This document shows positions 37,271-50,142 of a stretch of DNA of 64,000 nt, piece by piece. Position 1 is the first letter of the stretch, and every line of letters starts with the position of its first letter. The notes under the pieces were generated by a model. That model had not been told where the DNA came from. It was given only the letters and a program-made list of their open reading frames with translations, and searched no databases. The stretch spans positions 1 to 64,000 of the forward strand of contig JAQFVV010000547.1 of NCBI GenBank assembly GCA_028023455.1, read 5' to 3'. Source of the DNA: Epiperipatus broadwayi (Eukaryota; Onychophora; Udeonychophora; Euonychophora; Peripatidae). The position numbers and the translations under genes were made by a program.

Positions 37271-39634
37271 CTACATCATACAACCGTGAAAACATTAAAT
37301 ATTATATATATATATTAACCTTATATTTTGACACAAAATATAAAGCTTAGTGTAACTGATTTAAAATTTCTCTATCTTCTAGATGGTTTGATTACCATAG
37401 TTGCACTTTGTATATAGTTGATATGTGTATTCAAATTAAATCAATGATGAGATTATGTAATTTCATTTTTGTTTTGCTTTGCTTATTGTATATATATTTT
37501 TCCCATATATTAGTTTTGCTCTTTTTCCCATCACTGAGTTAGACGATCTGTGTTTAACCTGCAAAATTAATAGTGTATTATGTCAAATTTAGTAAGATAC
37601 AAATAATAATAATAATAATAATTTGTTTTTCTCTTTACTAATCCTCAAGAATAACTAATTTAATTAAAATGATTTAGTTAATTTAACTTGAATTAGACTA
37701 TAGAATACAATAAACAGCCCCCTTCTTCTTTCTTTTTAACAGAAATACATAAATGAGGAGAAATGCAATTGGATAAAAAGGAAAAGAGAATGTTTAGAGA
37801 TTTATTTTTTAAAAAAATGGAGATAGAAACAGCAAGTATGTAAAAAGCAGATTTTTTTTTTTTGATGTTAAACATGTAATGAATATGAGAATTTCTTAAA
37901 ATTTAGGACAAAGAAAAAAAATTAAATTAAAATTTTTCTTATATAATTCATATTTGTGATGTTATTACATGCTAATAATAATATGAGAAGCTAAATTTAA
38001 ACAGGTCTGTTCGAGTCTCCTAACCGAGAATCCAACTGCTGATTATTTTCCAAAATGTCTATAATTGAAAAGTATTGGTATTATTAACCACGACAACGGG
38101 AATAATAATTTTAAAAGTCAGTCTATCTCGAGTTATTTTTTATTGTTTACAGACTATATTAACCTTGGATATAAAATTTTACTTCATGACTTTAACACAT
38201 ATAGTTATATATGTGCGGAGGGAAATGCTATATTAATCTTTTTGTGTGCCTGTGTCTGAACGATAAAGAATTAGCTATATTCTACTTTGAACTTATATTA
38301 GAGATGACATTGCAGATATGTGAGTTATCTTATTATTCAAGTAATAAAAATAGTTGTTGAAAAAAAAAAGCTAACCAGACAAACATTTTATAACTGTCAG
38401 CAATTGTGGGAATTGTTTGCTCAAATAATCAATCCTAATCTTCGATGCTGACTAGATGAATTAAAATAATGAAAATATGTTAATTTTGGAGTAATGCCTA
38501 AAATATAAGTAATGAAGTTTATTAACTTTTGAAGAATACTCTAATTAATGTTATACATGTCCTATCTTAAAAATATCTCGAATATTCAGAGAGCCTACAC
38601 ATGAATCAATTAATTATGGGGTATTCATTATGAGTGGAAATGAAGAGGAATACAATCAAACTCATAAGATCCTATATGTTGTAGCTGAAAACTATTTAAT
38701 TTATATGTGTTGTACATTAAATATTAAGAAAATTTGCTATTGCTTATTGGTGAATAGTCAATATATTTAAAATATGTATTTTGACTTATTGTAGTTATTC
38801 AAACAAGTATGTATTTTATTTTGATTTCTATTTTCATATTATTTTATACTTATATGAAGTTCACAGTATATATTCTATTATGTCTAAAATAATTATTTAT
38901 TAATCTAAATTCATGGGAGTGTACATATGATATAGGGTTTGAAGAGAATCAATTATTAGGTAACTGCTTGAGTAGAGGTTTAATGATTATTTAGTGAATC
39001 TCTAACATGCATCAACCCTGCATGGCTTAATGCTGTATGTCTTTCCAAGGTTCTGTGCCTATACTCATTATATTTGTTAGGTATTATTATTTTGACCATG
39101 CTTTTGGTAGAATGGCCTCTGTCTGAGTTGTTTCCTATAATAAAGTCTTTATTTTATTTTATGCCTTACTTCACACTCGTAAGACTGCACATGCCTCCTA
39201 ATTTGCCAGATTATTGGTTAGGATAATTTTATGTCTCTTTTATTTGGGAAGCAAATGTTAAACACTATTTTATAATGTTATATGGCATTATTCTGTGCTG
39301 GTGGTCTAATCCATAGAATAATTGTTTGCCATTTTATTATCTTCTTTATATTTGTTTCTGTGCTGGTGGTTAATTCTTGGAACAGTTTGTAATTGTGCTT
39401 GGTGCTCTGATGATGGTTAAAAAACCTACAGGCTGTTTAACGCTTTGTTATTCCTTTGTGTGGATGAATACATCCACGTGAATACCATTGCTATTTGTTG
39501 TATAAATGTATGTTTGAACAGAGTCTCGGTACATTATGATGCTTATATTGTTTCCCTCATCTTTAGTTTGGTCTCCCATGTTTATTTATCAGCTATAAAA
39601 GGGCATTTGATTAAATTATTTTTATAACTTATTA
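37271..39634. other. AT-rich DNA, nothing firm
   Basis: At 39290-39395 a 'ttctgtgctggtggt' motif occurs twice about 64 bp apart, a degenerate tandem repeat. Near 38010, 'gttcgagtctcc' is B-box-like but isolated. No gene is supported; frames at 37693, 38065 and 39445 lack motifs. Confidence 0.45.
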
Positions 39635-39737
39635 TAGGTCACAATTTATATGATACTTCCAGCTGACTTTGGGGTTCAAATCCCCTTTTTGATTCATTAT
39701 TTTATCATGATCAGCTCTTGCAGATGTATTAATACCA

Positions 39738-39821
<84 letters not shown>

Positions 39822-39822
39822 A
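39635..39822 (+). repeat. SINE-like fragment with a long ATT tail
   Basis: 'ctttggggttcaaatcccct' is a well-formed T arm and B box (GGGG/CCCC stem around ttcaaat). Upstream sequence is too diverged for a sure A box. About 60 bp later comes an uninterrupted ATT/TTA tract of about 83 bp (39738-39820), which may be the tail of the SINE. Translated frames over the tract are poly-Ile or poly-Tyr and are not genes. Confidence 0.5.
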
Positions 39823-39959
39823 ATCTGGGGTATAGGTGCATTCATTCTGATATCGACATATTGGAAATGTTATTGAGTAGGTTTTCAAACCCATCCTCTT
39901 CCCTATAAGGGATAAAACAAAGTCATTCATTAGAAAATCTTGTATTGTGGACATTTTGG

Positions 39960-40345
39960 AACTTATGTACATTATTCATGTATAGAAATAAGTATATGTG
40001 ATGGTCTTTTATTTTACTTATTTATAATTTAATACATTGTACAGCCTTACACACACCTGCACATATAATGTAATATATGAGATTCGAACTCAGACTTTCA
40101 CATGACCTTCAGTTCTCCAAACCAACTCACGTTGCTGACCCACCTGATCATACACATGTTGAAAAGATAAATAATCACCAATATAAGTATTTCATGCTAA
40201 ACCAGCAATTATCAGTTCATCCAGTAAATAATCACCAATATAAGTATTTCATGCTAAACCAGCAATTATCAGTTCCTCCAGATTACTATGTCCGCACATA
40301 TATACAATCAGTGCTCAGCTTTATATTAAGATAGCCAATCTTCAT
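39960..40345 (-). repeat. Rep-A copy, minus strand, left arm of a large inverted repeat
   Basis: Reverse complement of the Rep-A consensus from its 3' flank ('gtgcaggtgtgtgtaag') to 'atcttaatataaagctgag'. It contains a two-unit internal duplication (40168-40281). It faces the plus-strand copy starting at 40365, about 20 bp away. Confidence 0.8.
40168..40281 (+). repeat. Two 57-bp tandem units inside Rep-A
   Basis: 40168-40224 and 40225-40281 differ at about one base. The unit spans 'taaataatcaccaatataag' to 'cagttcatccag'. Near-identity means a recent duplication. The opposite arm does not share it. Confidence 0.9.
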
Positions 40346-40364
40346 ACTGTAATGGATGGTATGA

Positions 40365-40720
40365 AGATTTGCTATCTTAATATAAAGCTGAGCATGAAGA
40401 TTGTCTATCTTAATATAAAGCTGAGTACTGATTGTATATATGTGTGAATATAGTAATCTGGACCAACTGATGATTGCTGGTTTAGCATAAAATACATATA
40501 TTGGTGATTATTTATCTTTTCAACATGTGTGATCAGATGGGTCAGCAATATGAGATGGCATGGAGAGTTGAGGGTCGTGTGAAAGTCTGAGTTCAAATCC
40601 CTTATATATTACATTATATTTGTGCAGGTGTGTGTAAGCCTGTACAGTGTATTAAGTTAAATATTAAAACATAGTGCATTAAAGGTCTGCCCATTCTTCA
40701 CATACATATGTAAATGGATT
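40365..40720 (+). repeat. Rep-A copy, right arm of the large inverted repeat
   Basis: Matches the reverse complement of 39960-40345 closely. It begins with its own short tandem duplication of 'atcttaatataaagctgag' (about 36-bp period, 40365-40430). It carries 'gagttcaaatccc' near 40590, a B-box-like motif. Confidence 0.8.
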
Positions 40721-40726
40721 ATTCTC

Positions 40727-41064
40727 CAGTGTATGAGGGGTCAGAATCACTAAACGGTCAACATAGATAGGATGACAACTTTGGCACTAATGAGGGCTTT
40801 GAAGATTCCATCATCAGATTTTCAATGAAATGGATGGCTGTAGAGTTGTGAGTTGGAGTAGTTTGAAGCCTGTCCATTAAAGTACGAAGATTGCCTATCT
40901 TAATATGAAGCTGAGCACTGGTTGTATATATATGTGGAGATAGTCATCTGGACCAACTGATGATTGCTATTTTAGCATGAAATGTGGATATTGGTGATTA
41001 TTTATCTTTTCAACGTGTGTGTGATCAGGTGAGTCAACAATATGAGATGGCTTGGAGTTCGAAT
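40727..41064 (+). repeat. Rep-A copy, plus strand
   Basis: Starts 'agtgtatgaggggtcagaat', runs through 'ggtcaacat', 'ccatcatcagattttcaat', 'cctgtccattaaagtacg', 'ctggaccaactgatgattgc' and ends at 'gcttggagttcgaat'. Closest in layout to the copy at 27259. Confidence 0.8.
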
Positions 41065-41943
41065 TTTTATTTATTTATGTAATTTTGTGAACTTTTTATT
41101 AGTCATTTATTTAGTATTGATTATCACAAATAAATGTAAATTTTATAACTTAACATAACTATATGATTGCTATTTGTCATGCACAGAACCAGAAAGTCCA
41201 CCATATTAAATAGATCATATATTAGAGCACATATTATCACTGATAACGCATACAAGGTTTACTAAAATTTATGAGAGAATATCTTAATGCTTTTGTTCTT
41301 GTGTAATTAGTGATGTAGAGGGTATAATAAAATCCTATTCACCTTCTATATCACCCCCTCACTTTGCTTTGTTAATTCTAAAATATAATTCAGAATTTAT
41401 TATTTCTATCGATGTTTGCAATATTAGGGCTTAAATTAATAAATAAGTTTGCTAGCCGATATTATAATGGAACTTATTTTCTAATATCATAATTTATGAT
41501 TTACCTATAACAATGAGAGTCTCATTGCTACTTATTTAATTAGAAATTTAAATAAATGATGAAAGAACCTAAAGTCTATATGCTTACCTTTTATTGCAAA
41601 GTAAATACATGACATTTCTGTACTAAAATCCTGAATATATCTGAGCAGCAACATATCCTGTTATGATGCTAATTATAATTATTACTGTCTTGTTAAATAA
41701 CATGTATTCACCATGGGATAGTTAATATTGATGTAATGGATCATACATTTAATTCTGGAAAAGTAATCTTTAATAGTTTCATAAATATACCATTTTGTCC
41801 ATGGTTGGCCATAAAGTCTCAAGCAAATAAAAAATTCTTAGTTTAAGGTTTTGAAGTGTAGTTTTAAGATAGTCATTAGTGAGAGTAGTTACTAAGTGAA
41901 TAGTCACATAATTTATTTGGGGTAATTTAATATACCTTCATGT
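41065..41943. other. AT-rich DNA, nothing recognised
   Basis: No frame or repeat is supported. Confidence 0.5.
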
Positions 41944-41956
41944 AATGCTGTGATGG
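41944..41956 (+). repeat. Target-site duplication of el2, left
   Basis: aatgctgtgatgg is identical to 45253-45265. The last two G may belong to the element start, so the duplication is 11-13 bp. Confidence 0.8.
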
Positions 41957-44900
41957 CTGCAGAAAGGAGTTTGCTATTAACTGAAAGGAGACCCTTTGAT
42001 TCCTCTTGGAGGCCTTAAAGGAACCGAGCAGGACAAATTCCTAATGTCCACTCCATACGTTCTTGTCGTTGCAGCTGTTATTACTATATGTTTATTCATA
42101 TAGTATACGAACATGGATGGGCTGCTCACCAACACGCATTAGCCAGCGTGGTGAGTTTATTGGCTTTTTACCTCTGAGTTTAAGATCAAGAAACACCATG
42201 GTCTTTCTTCTCAGTGCCTGATAAGGCAGAATGAATGTTTGTGTAAATGATAAAGATTTTTCTCAATTATACAATTATGACAGACAAAAATAAAGCATGG
42301 CCCTTAATCCCAGGAGGCTGTAAAGTCACCAACCAAGGCAGCGGTTGGTGGCCGAAGGCGGAGGGTGCTAAGAATATCCTGGAGGCGGACCCAGGCTGCC
42401 ATTTGATGACGACTTTTTATTTAGGTACTTACAACTGCAGATCACTTTCAAGTGAAGGAAGATTGCAAGAATTAGAAGAACTCTCTTATATTAAATGGGA
42501 TATTATTGGACTTTGTGAAGTTAGAAGAAAAGGTGAAGAGACAATTGATTTAAAAAGTGGACATATGCTCTATTATAAAGGCACAAATATTGGAAATACA
42601 AGTGGAGTAGGATTCATTATAAATAAAAAGTGGAAGAACAATATTGTGGAGATTGATGGTGTATCAGACAGAGTGGCAAGATTAGTTATACAACTTAATA
42701 GCAGATATCAAATGCAGATAATTCAGGTTTATGCCCCAACAAGTTCTCACAGTGATGAAGTAGTAGAAGATTTTTATATGGATGTACAAAAGGCTTTTGA
42801 TCAGAGTAAAAAAACATTTTAAAATTGTTACGGGAGACTTTAATGCTAGAATTGGTAAACAAATGAAAGATGAAAGTGTTGTAGGTAATTTTGGTTATGG
42901 TAATAGAAATGAGAGAGGACATAGACTTGTGGAGTTTGCAGAGAAGGAAAAACTTTATATTATGAATTCTTTTTTTGAGAAAAATGTTAGAAGGAAATGG
43001 ACATGGAAGCATCCAAATGAAGGTACAGCAGAATTGGATTATATTTTGACTAACAGGAAATACATATTTCAAGATTGTAATGTTCTTAATAAATTTAACA
43101 CAGGAAGTGATCATCGATTAGTAAGGGGTAAGATACATGTTAATGTAAAACTAGAGAGACAAAAATTATTAAGAAAAACTATATTTACAGTTGATATTCC
43201 TAATCTTCAGAAACATTCTAATGAATTTAAATTAGAACTTACAAATCGGTTTCAAGTATTAGTAGATTTTGAACATGATTCAGATTTGAATGAAATTAAT
43301 ATGAAAATAACTGATACACTTTTAAAAACTGCAACAAAGATAGCTGGTAGAAAAAAGCAGCAATTGATTAATAAAATTTCTACTGAGACTAGAGAACTTA
43401 TGAAGAAAAGAAGGAATATGAAGATATGCAAGAATGATGCATTAAAAAGAATTGAATATCTCGAATTTTGTAAAATGGTGCGGAAAAGAGTTGAAAATGA
43501 TATAAGAAAGTATAACTGTGAACTAGCAAGAAAAGCTGTAGAAGAAAATAAAAGTCTTAAGAATGTAAAACAACATTTTGGTATTGGTAGGAAATTTATA
43601 TCTGCAATAAGGAAAAAAGATGGAATTATTACTAAAAAGAGGGATGACATTATGAAATTGGTAGAAGATTTTTATCAAGAATTATATAGTAATAAAGAAC
43701 AAGTACCTCCTATATCTATTACATCTTCCGAATTGCCCAGAATTTTAAATGAAGAAGTGAGAAATGCAATTAAATGTATGAAAAAAGGAAAGGCTCCAGG
43801 TAATGATGGAATTATAATTGATGTATTAAAAGAAGCAGGTGAAGAAACAGAAAAAATATTAGCAAAGTTATATACCAAATGTCTAAATGATAAAGATGTA
43901 CCGGATGATTGGAAGAATGCAGTAATAATATTAATATTCAAAAAAGGTGATAAAGAAGATATTAGAAATTACAGACCTATCAGCCTTTTATCAGTTTTAT
44001 ATAAAATTTTTACCAAGATAATTACAACTCGTCTACAGAGAACCTTGGATTTTCACCAACCAAGAGAACAAGCTGGATTTAAAAGTGGTTTTAGTACAGT
44101 AGATCATATTCAAGTATTGAGAGAAGTTATAGAAAGGACAAATGAATATGAGTTGTCATTATGTTTTGGATTTGTAGATTATGAAAAGGCATTTGATTCT
44201 ATAAACATTTCTTCAGTGATTAAAGCATTGGATCATCAAGGTATAGATCCAGGATATTGTCATATTTTAAAGAATATTTATAAAAATGCAACAGCAACAA
44301 TTAGATTACATAATGATACTGGGAAAGTCAACATTGAGAAAGGTGTAAGACAAGGTGACTCCATATCTCCAAAACTTTTTACAGCAGCGCTGCAAGAAGT
44401 ATTTTGTGGATTAAAATGGGAAACTAAAGGAGTGAAAGTAAATGGAGATTATTTAAGTCATTTAGATTTCACAGATGATGTAGTTGTTTTTGCAAATAAT
44501 GCTTCCGAGCTGCAGGAAATGTTGCAGGAGTTATCAGATGAAAGTAGGAAAGTAGGATTAAAGATAAATGTTAAAAAGACTAAAGTAATGTTTAATCGAT
44601 TTGCTCAAAATATGAAAATAAAGATTGATTATGATGAATTAGAAGAAGTTAAGAGTTACAAATACCTTGGTCAGATTATTAATACAGATGGAAACATAAT
44701 AGAGGAAATTAATCATAGAATTAAACTTGGTTGGAGTGCTTTTGGTAGAAATAACTTGATATTAAAAGGAAATATGCCTATGTGTTTGAAAAGAAAGGTT
44801 TTTAACAAATGTGTTTTACCAGTTCTTACTTATGGATCTGAGACTTGGACACTTAATAGAAGATCAATACAGAGACTTCAGACCACTCAAAGAAGTATGG

Positions 44901-45252
44901 AGAGATGTATGTTGGGAGTAACAAGAAGAGATCGAAAACGCAATGTATGGGTAAGAGAACAAACAGGTGTTACTGACCTCATTGAAAAAATTAAAAGATT
45001 GAAGTGGAGTTGGGCTGGACATATTGCTAGAAGAGATGATAATAGATGGACAATTGAAATTTTAAACTGGATTCCAAGAGATTGTAAAAGACCCAGAGAG
45101 AGACCACATGTAAGATGGATGGATGAAATAAGAAAATGTGTAGGGGTGATGTGGAGAAGAGAAGCTAAAGATTGGAGAAGATGGATTAAACTTGGAGAGA
45201 CCTTCATCCTGCAGTGGATTGATAATGGTTGATAATGATGATGATGATGATG
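41955..45252 (+). mobile_element. RTE-type non-LTR retrotransposon el2, full length, youngest copy
   Basis: About 3.3 kb. It has a leader (41955-42276) nearly identical to el1, one long coding region, then almost no 3' untranslated sequence before a short TGA/GAT tail (about 45228-45252). It is flanked by a target-site duplication of 11-13 bp. The short 3' end with a microsatellite tail and the EN-RT-WAGH layout are hallmarks of the RTE clade. A single one-base frameshift is the only obvious break. Confidence 0.92.
42277..45232 (+). pseudogene. RTE endonuclease/reverse transcriptase ORF of el2, one frameshift
   Basis: Likely start MTDKNKAWPLIPGGCKVTNQ at 42277; an in-frame ATG at 42247 lies in the leader and is not favoured. 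About 180 codons give the endonuclease N-terminal half (CRSLSSEGRLQELEELSYIK, GLCEVRRKGEE, VYAPTSSHSDE). At about 42809 a run of seven A, where el4 has six, shifts the frame. The rest is open for about 800 codons: GDFNARIG, SDHRLVRG, then RT with NYRPISLLSVLYKI, EQAGFKSGFSTVDH, FVDYEKAFDS (about 44171), GVRQGDSISPKLF, FTDDVVVF (about 44468, usual FADD with Ala to Thr), and at the C terminus WAGHIARRDDNRW and RPHVRWMDEIRK. It acts by nicking target DNA and copying its own RNA there. Apart from the frameshift the frame is intact, implying recent activity of the family. Confidence 0.9.
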
Positions 45253-45265
45253 AATGCTGTGATGG
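45253..45265 (+). repeat. Target-site duplication of el2, right
   Basis: Identical to 41944-41956. Confidence 0.8.
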
Positions 45266-48200
45266 GTCTTCATGATACATCCTGGCCATGACCAGATTAT
45301 ATCACAACAATTTTGTGATGTATCATTAATTTTAGCCTGTTACAGTCCAGGTGGACTTTTCAGTTATAATATAGATTTATATATTGTAGTCTTTATAATA
45401 GGTACAGATAGTTTAGGTAGGGTTGGATAAATAGTTGTATTAAAAAAAATTAAAGTAGGTTATTTTTAGCATATAATTTTGATATTATAGGTAGTGGGGG
45501 TTCAAAGTCAGTAGGTAGGAACTTATAAAGATATATTAGATAGTTTGAACTTAATTGGAGATGAATTAAATAATAAAATGATATAATAAGGTATTTAAAA
45601 ATAATATTAATTTTTATTCATTATATTTTATAATACTACAGAGAGAGAATAGTTTAATTATAGCAGTAAATATTTTATATTATAGGTTTAAAGTAATTGT
45701 TTAGTTTAAAACATTGTTTAAATGATAAGTTAATTTAATATTTTTAAAGTTTGCTGAAAGTATCACATGATTAGAGGTGATTGTGTGAATATGTAGGCAT
45801 ACAAAAAGTTAGGGAAAGAAAACTCAAGTTGAGCTTGTTAACAAAAATTTGATATATAATAAAGTGTAACAAATATTAAATCTAGAGATAAGATTAGAAA
45901 ATTAATGAATAAAATTATTATTTTATTTAAATGTAATATTTTATTTTATGTCAATTTCAGGTTATTTAAATAGTACAAAATTGTTTTAATGAGGATATTT
46001 AATTTTGTAGATAAAAATATTTAATATTTAAGGTATTAAATAATTTGATATTATTTAGAAATTGATGACTCATTGTTTTAAACATAATTATAAAAGTGAT
46101 ATAGATGTTTTTATGTGAATTAGCAGATTTATACCAGCAGTATTGATCAATGAAATCACTGGATTAAGACCAGTATAAAAAGAGAGGTTGAAGCCAGTGT
46201 AGGCAGTGATTTTAGTGATACAATGTTTTACAGATTTGAATTAAGACAAATTGTGTTTGAAATTTATAACTATAACTTTTTTATATTGTGACAATAATAA
46301 TTTATTATTATTATTATTTTACTTAAAAAGTGCTTAGAAAAATATAATTGGAATAACTATTTGAATAATGATTCATTAAACACCAAATTTCACTGTCAAT
46401 CTATTCTTACTTGAACTTAGCTTAGGATCTCAATAATTCTATTACACACAATAGTAACTACTTAAATATTGGGATAATGAATACTAAAAGTCAAGGAATA
46501 TACTGCAACAAGACTTCAGAGATTTTATGTAAGGACTTGAAAATTTTTAAAAATAGTATGTCTGTGTGAGTGAACATTTATTTGAAATAACTTTATCATA
46601 TTACAATGAAGCTAATTTATTAAAATTAATTTAGAGGAAGTGGATAATTATTAAAAATCTTTATTGTAGTGTTAAATTTGAAAGAAAGAAAAGGAAATTA
46701 TGACTGCATCTAAGTTTAAAAACTGAATTTAAATTGTTTTATAATAGGATGAATGACTTTGTTATATAATTGATAGTAATAATTCATTAATCTTAATACT
46801 CTTGATAAATTTTCATGACTTTGTTTAATTTCTACTATTAAGCTCTGCAACATTAGTATTATAGATTTATTTTGATCAATTTTTGATGTGACAGAGACTT
46901 TAGCAATTTTCTTTTCCCTTACATATCTAACTCTTTCTCATTTCCCATAATTTATATCAGATTTGTATTTATGACTTTATTTTAGAAAAGAAAGAACATG
47001 ATTCTTCTCTCCAATTTGATATCTCAGACCAAATGAAATGAACAGGTTGTTTTCTCTACTATACTTTATAGACTGAATCCTACAAATCAATTAAATTCCT
47101 ATTTATATACATTTCAATTTATGTAATATACCTTTTTAATATAAAATATCTCAATAACATCTCCTCTTAATAGTGATTGATTTTTTTATCCACAATATTA
47201 TTATCCAAAACTAATGTGTATAGCTTATTTTATTTGTTTTAATTAAACTTGTATTGGGTTCAATGTAGTGTAAATTTCATGACTATGCTCAAAAGGCATT
47301 GCATTATGCATTTGTCAACAAATTTTAATAGTGAGCACTAATGTTTTTCGTTTATTTTCCATGATAACTAAAATAAGCTAGCCTCAAACACTTTTCATCA
47401 TTTATTTCATAGTTGCTTCATGAGAAGAACTTAATATTTATTAATAATAAGTCCATATTCCTCTGGCATTTATTAACATATAGCATATGTCTAGTGCTTT
47501 TAAAGTCACAAACACAAACTTTTATTTTTATTATTATATGGCAAGTCCAGGCAATATCATCTCGTACTTTGCCTGTATTATGCCCATTTTTGACATATCT
47601 ATAAAACATTTTATTTATAAAACATTTTACAACATTGCTACTTCTCAACTTATGTTTTCTTACCTCTCAATTTTTTAGAAAACAATTCAACAACTCACTC
47701 TAAATTCAAACCTTTAACAAAGCACAACTACAAATTAAAAAAAAAATCTATTGAGTCATTACTCTCTTTAATCTAACACTAGTTTACACAAAAATAAATA
47801 ATATTGTAATTATTATTCTATCTCTCATGGGTCATGAATAAATATTCAAGTCCTTGTTGGGCAGACAAATGTGAAGGAAACTTCTCTAAAATTTATAAAC
47901 AATGCTAATGAAATAAAATTATTTCATGAATAGCAATATTTCTTTGTTCTATGAGCCAAATGTAAAGGAAAGCTAAAATGTAAATCTAAATGATGTTCAC
48001 TGAATAGCTTGCATATTTTGGTAATCATGAATGCAATTGAAAATATTATAATTGAGCATGTCTAGTTGGCCTGCAAGTACCTCATAGATTTAGGCAACCA
48101 CATATAATAAATAAAATTGTGAACCAAGTGATTTTCTTGACTTATGGACTAACTATTTGGGCACTCTATAATATATTACATGAATGTACTTTGGCAACTA

Positions 48201-49392
48201 AAATATATAATTAAAATAGGTAAGTAAATATGTTGATTCACAAATGACCCTGGCAATTTTAATTTATATTTACAGTGAACTCAAATTTTCTAAGATACCA
48301 ATGGTCCAAATAGTGAGTATATTGCCTGGAAAATAAGATACAATTCAATAAATGATTTATTTCATGATAAAGTATAGTATGAGGATATACAGTGACTTAT
48401 CTTAATTGTAAAATAAATTGTGTAATAAAATAATTTTATAATGATTGATGCCATTGAAATAAGCTTTAACTCACTGAGATCGATAAAATAAAGATTATAA
48501 TTATAATTTATCAATATTATATTTTATGATTTATCTCTTCATCTCTTCTTTTTATAATTGCAGTTAATAGGTGTGATATGCATTTAAATTATAAAGCATA
48601 TAGTCATAAAAGTATTGAATATAAAATCTTTAAACAAAGCAAAGAAAAAACTTTAATATTGTTATTTTTAAAACAACATTTTTCATATCGTTTGAATGAC
48701 AGTGAATGTTAAAGTAAGTTATACTAATGGAAATTATTAATAAAAACAAAAAACAACTTTAACTAATATTTATCATTAAAATTATCATTATGCTTTTTTA
48801 ACCATTTCCCTTTTTTAAAAATGAAACTTATCTGTCAGTGTTACTTTAAAAATTCAGGTTTTTTATTAGTGTCTTTTACCACAATTTTGCATATATATGA
48901 TTTCAGCTGATATTCCAGTTTTCGATGATGTTTTTTTTGGTACTTTCTTTTGCTAGCAAAAACACAAATATAGGAATCAATAAGTAATTTAAATCATTAG
49001 TTGATATCCAATTAATATTTGTTTTGATATTGCAATCCAAGATGAATTTAATTATTTTAACTTTATATCAGTCAGCATAGCATTCATGATGTCTGTTTCA
49101 TTTTAATCAAAAAGATATCAAATGAAGAGGAGTAAGCTCATGCCCCCTCTCTAAGTTATTTTATCCATAGTGCATATTTCTTTGCTATATGTTCCAAATA
49201 TATTTATAAAAGTAAGGTAAAATAAACATAGCTTTGAGCAAAAGAAAGTATGTGCCTTTTTGCTAAACTTGTTTTTGTAGCTATGACAACATAAAGTGCA
49301 GCCTTTTTTTTTTTAAAAAAAACTGACTTTTGATCAGGTGACTCACTTTTTTTCTAATTCTAAGACTTTGCTATCATTTGGACAATCATAAT
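45266..49392. other. AT-rich DNA, no supported gene
   Basis: About 4 kb. A 'cagtataaaaagagaggttg' at about 46171 looks like a TATA box, but no gene or LTR structure follows. Frames at 47413-47678 overlap on both strands and have no motif. Confidence 0.45.
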
Positions 49393-49396
49393 TTAA

Positions 49397-50142
49397 CCCT
49401 TTTCCCGCCTCCTACGAAGCTCCTCGTCGACATCTGACGTCACTCTAACTCTGCCAGTTCTTATGCTAAAAAATTCGTTTGATAGGTTTTGAATAGGTTT
49501 TTAAAAGTTCTGTAAGATGGTGCCCTCTTCCGAATTATTTTACAAGTAAAAAATAAAAAAAAACGCATTTAAACCTAAACAAAGAAAGAACATTACTTGT
49601 GATTGGTTCTTAGCATGCTCTCAGCCGAAAAAGACATTCTGATTGGCTGGAAAGAACAAAGAAACCGCCTGATCAAAGAAAATAAAGAAAAACGCTGAGA
49701 TTTTCATTTCGAATGCAATTTTAAGTTAAAAAAATATAATTTCAGAAATTAAACTAGTTTTTTAAAAAATATACTAAAAAAAAACAAAATTATTTTCGAA
49801 AAATATTGAAGATTTTAGTAAAAATATTAAAGAAATATTTAAAAGAAATATTTACTTTTCTATAACGTAAAAGTCGACCTTTTTGTTTATATTATAGCTT
49901 TTATGTTGCCGAAATTGAATATTTTAGAATAAATAAATAGCAATTTATTTTTGAAAGAACTTTCATTCTCTTCATAACCTGAAAAATTAGTAATATACTT
50001 TTTATAAACGTATCTGAGTTGAATTTAATATTATAGGCGAATATGTTTTAACAATAGGCTTTGTCTTCAGTTTGTGAGTTGGCCAATTAAAAGATTTGAT
50101 TTTTACCTCATACAACCAATAATATAATTAGCGGTTAAAAGG
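49397..50142. mobile_element. piggyBac-like MITE, 746 bp
   Basis: Flanked on both sides by TTAA (49393-49396 and 50143-50146), the target of piggyBac elements. The left end reads 'cccttttcccgcc', the right end reversed reads 'ccttttaaccgc', an imperfect inverted repeat of about 12-13 bp starting CC, typical of the superfamily. There is no transposase frame, so it would be non-autonomous. The left third is the most GC-rich spot of the window, with several CpG. TTAA is common in AT-rich DNA, so the call rests on TTAA plus the inverted ends together. Confidence 0.5.
49435..49442 (+). promoter_or_regulatory. CRE-type palindrome TGACGTCA, with nearby CCAAT-type boxes
   Basis: A perfect CREB/ATF site. 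Two 'attgg' boxes follow (about 49602 and 49640). A promoter is possible, but no transcript or ORF is seen downstream and the block lies inside the MITE. Function is inference. Confidence 0.3.

Noticed and set aside
39632-39841. Open frames on both strands encoding long poly-Ile and poly-Tyr
   Set aside because: They are translations of the ATT/TTA microsatellite, not genes.
42695-45289. Several long minus-strand frames antisense to el2, and similar ones antisense to el1
   Set aside because: They mirror the RTE coding region in low-GC DNA and carry no motif of their own.
46171-46190. TATA-box-like 'cagtataaaaagagaggttg'
   Set aside because: No gene, LTR ends or primer-binding site nearby; TATA-like strings are expected in DNA this AT-rich.
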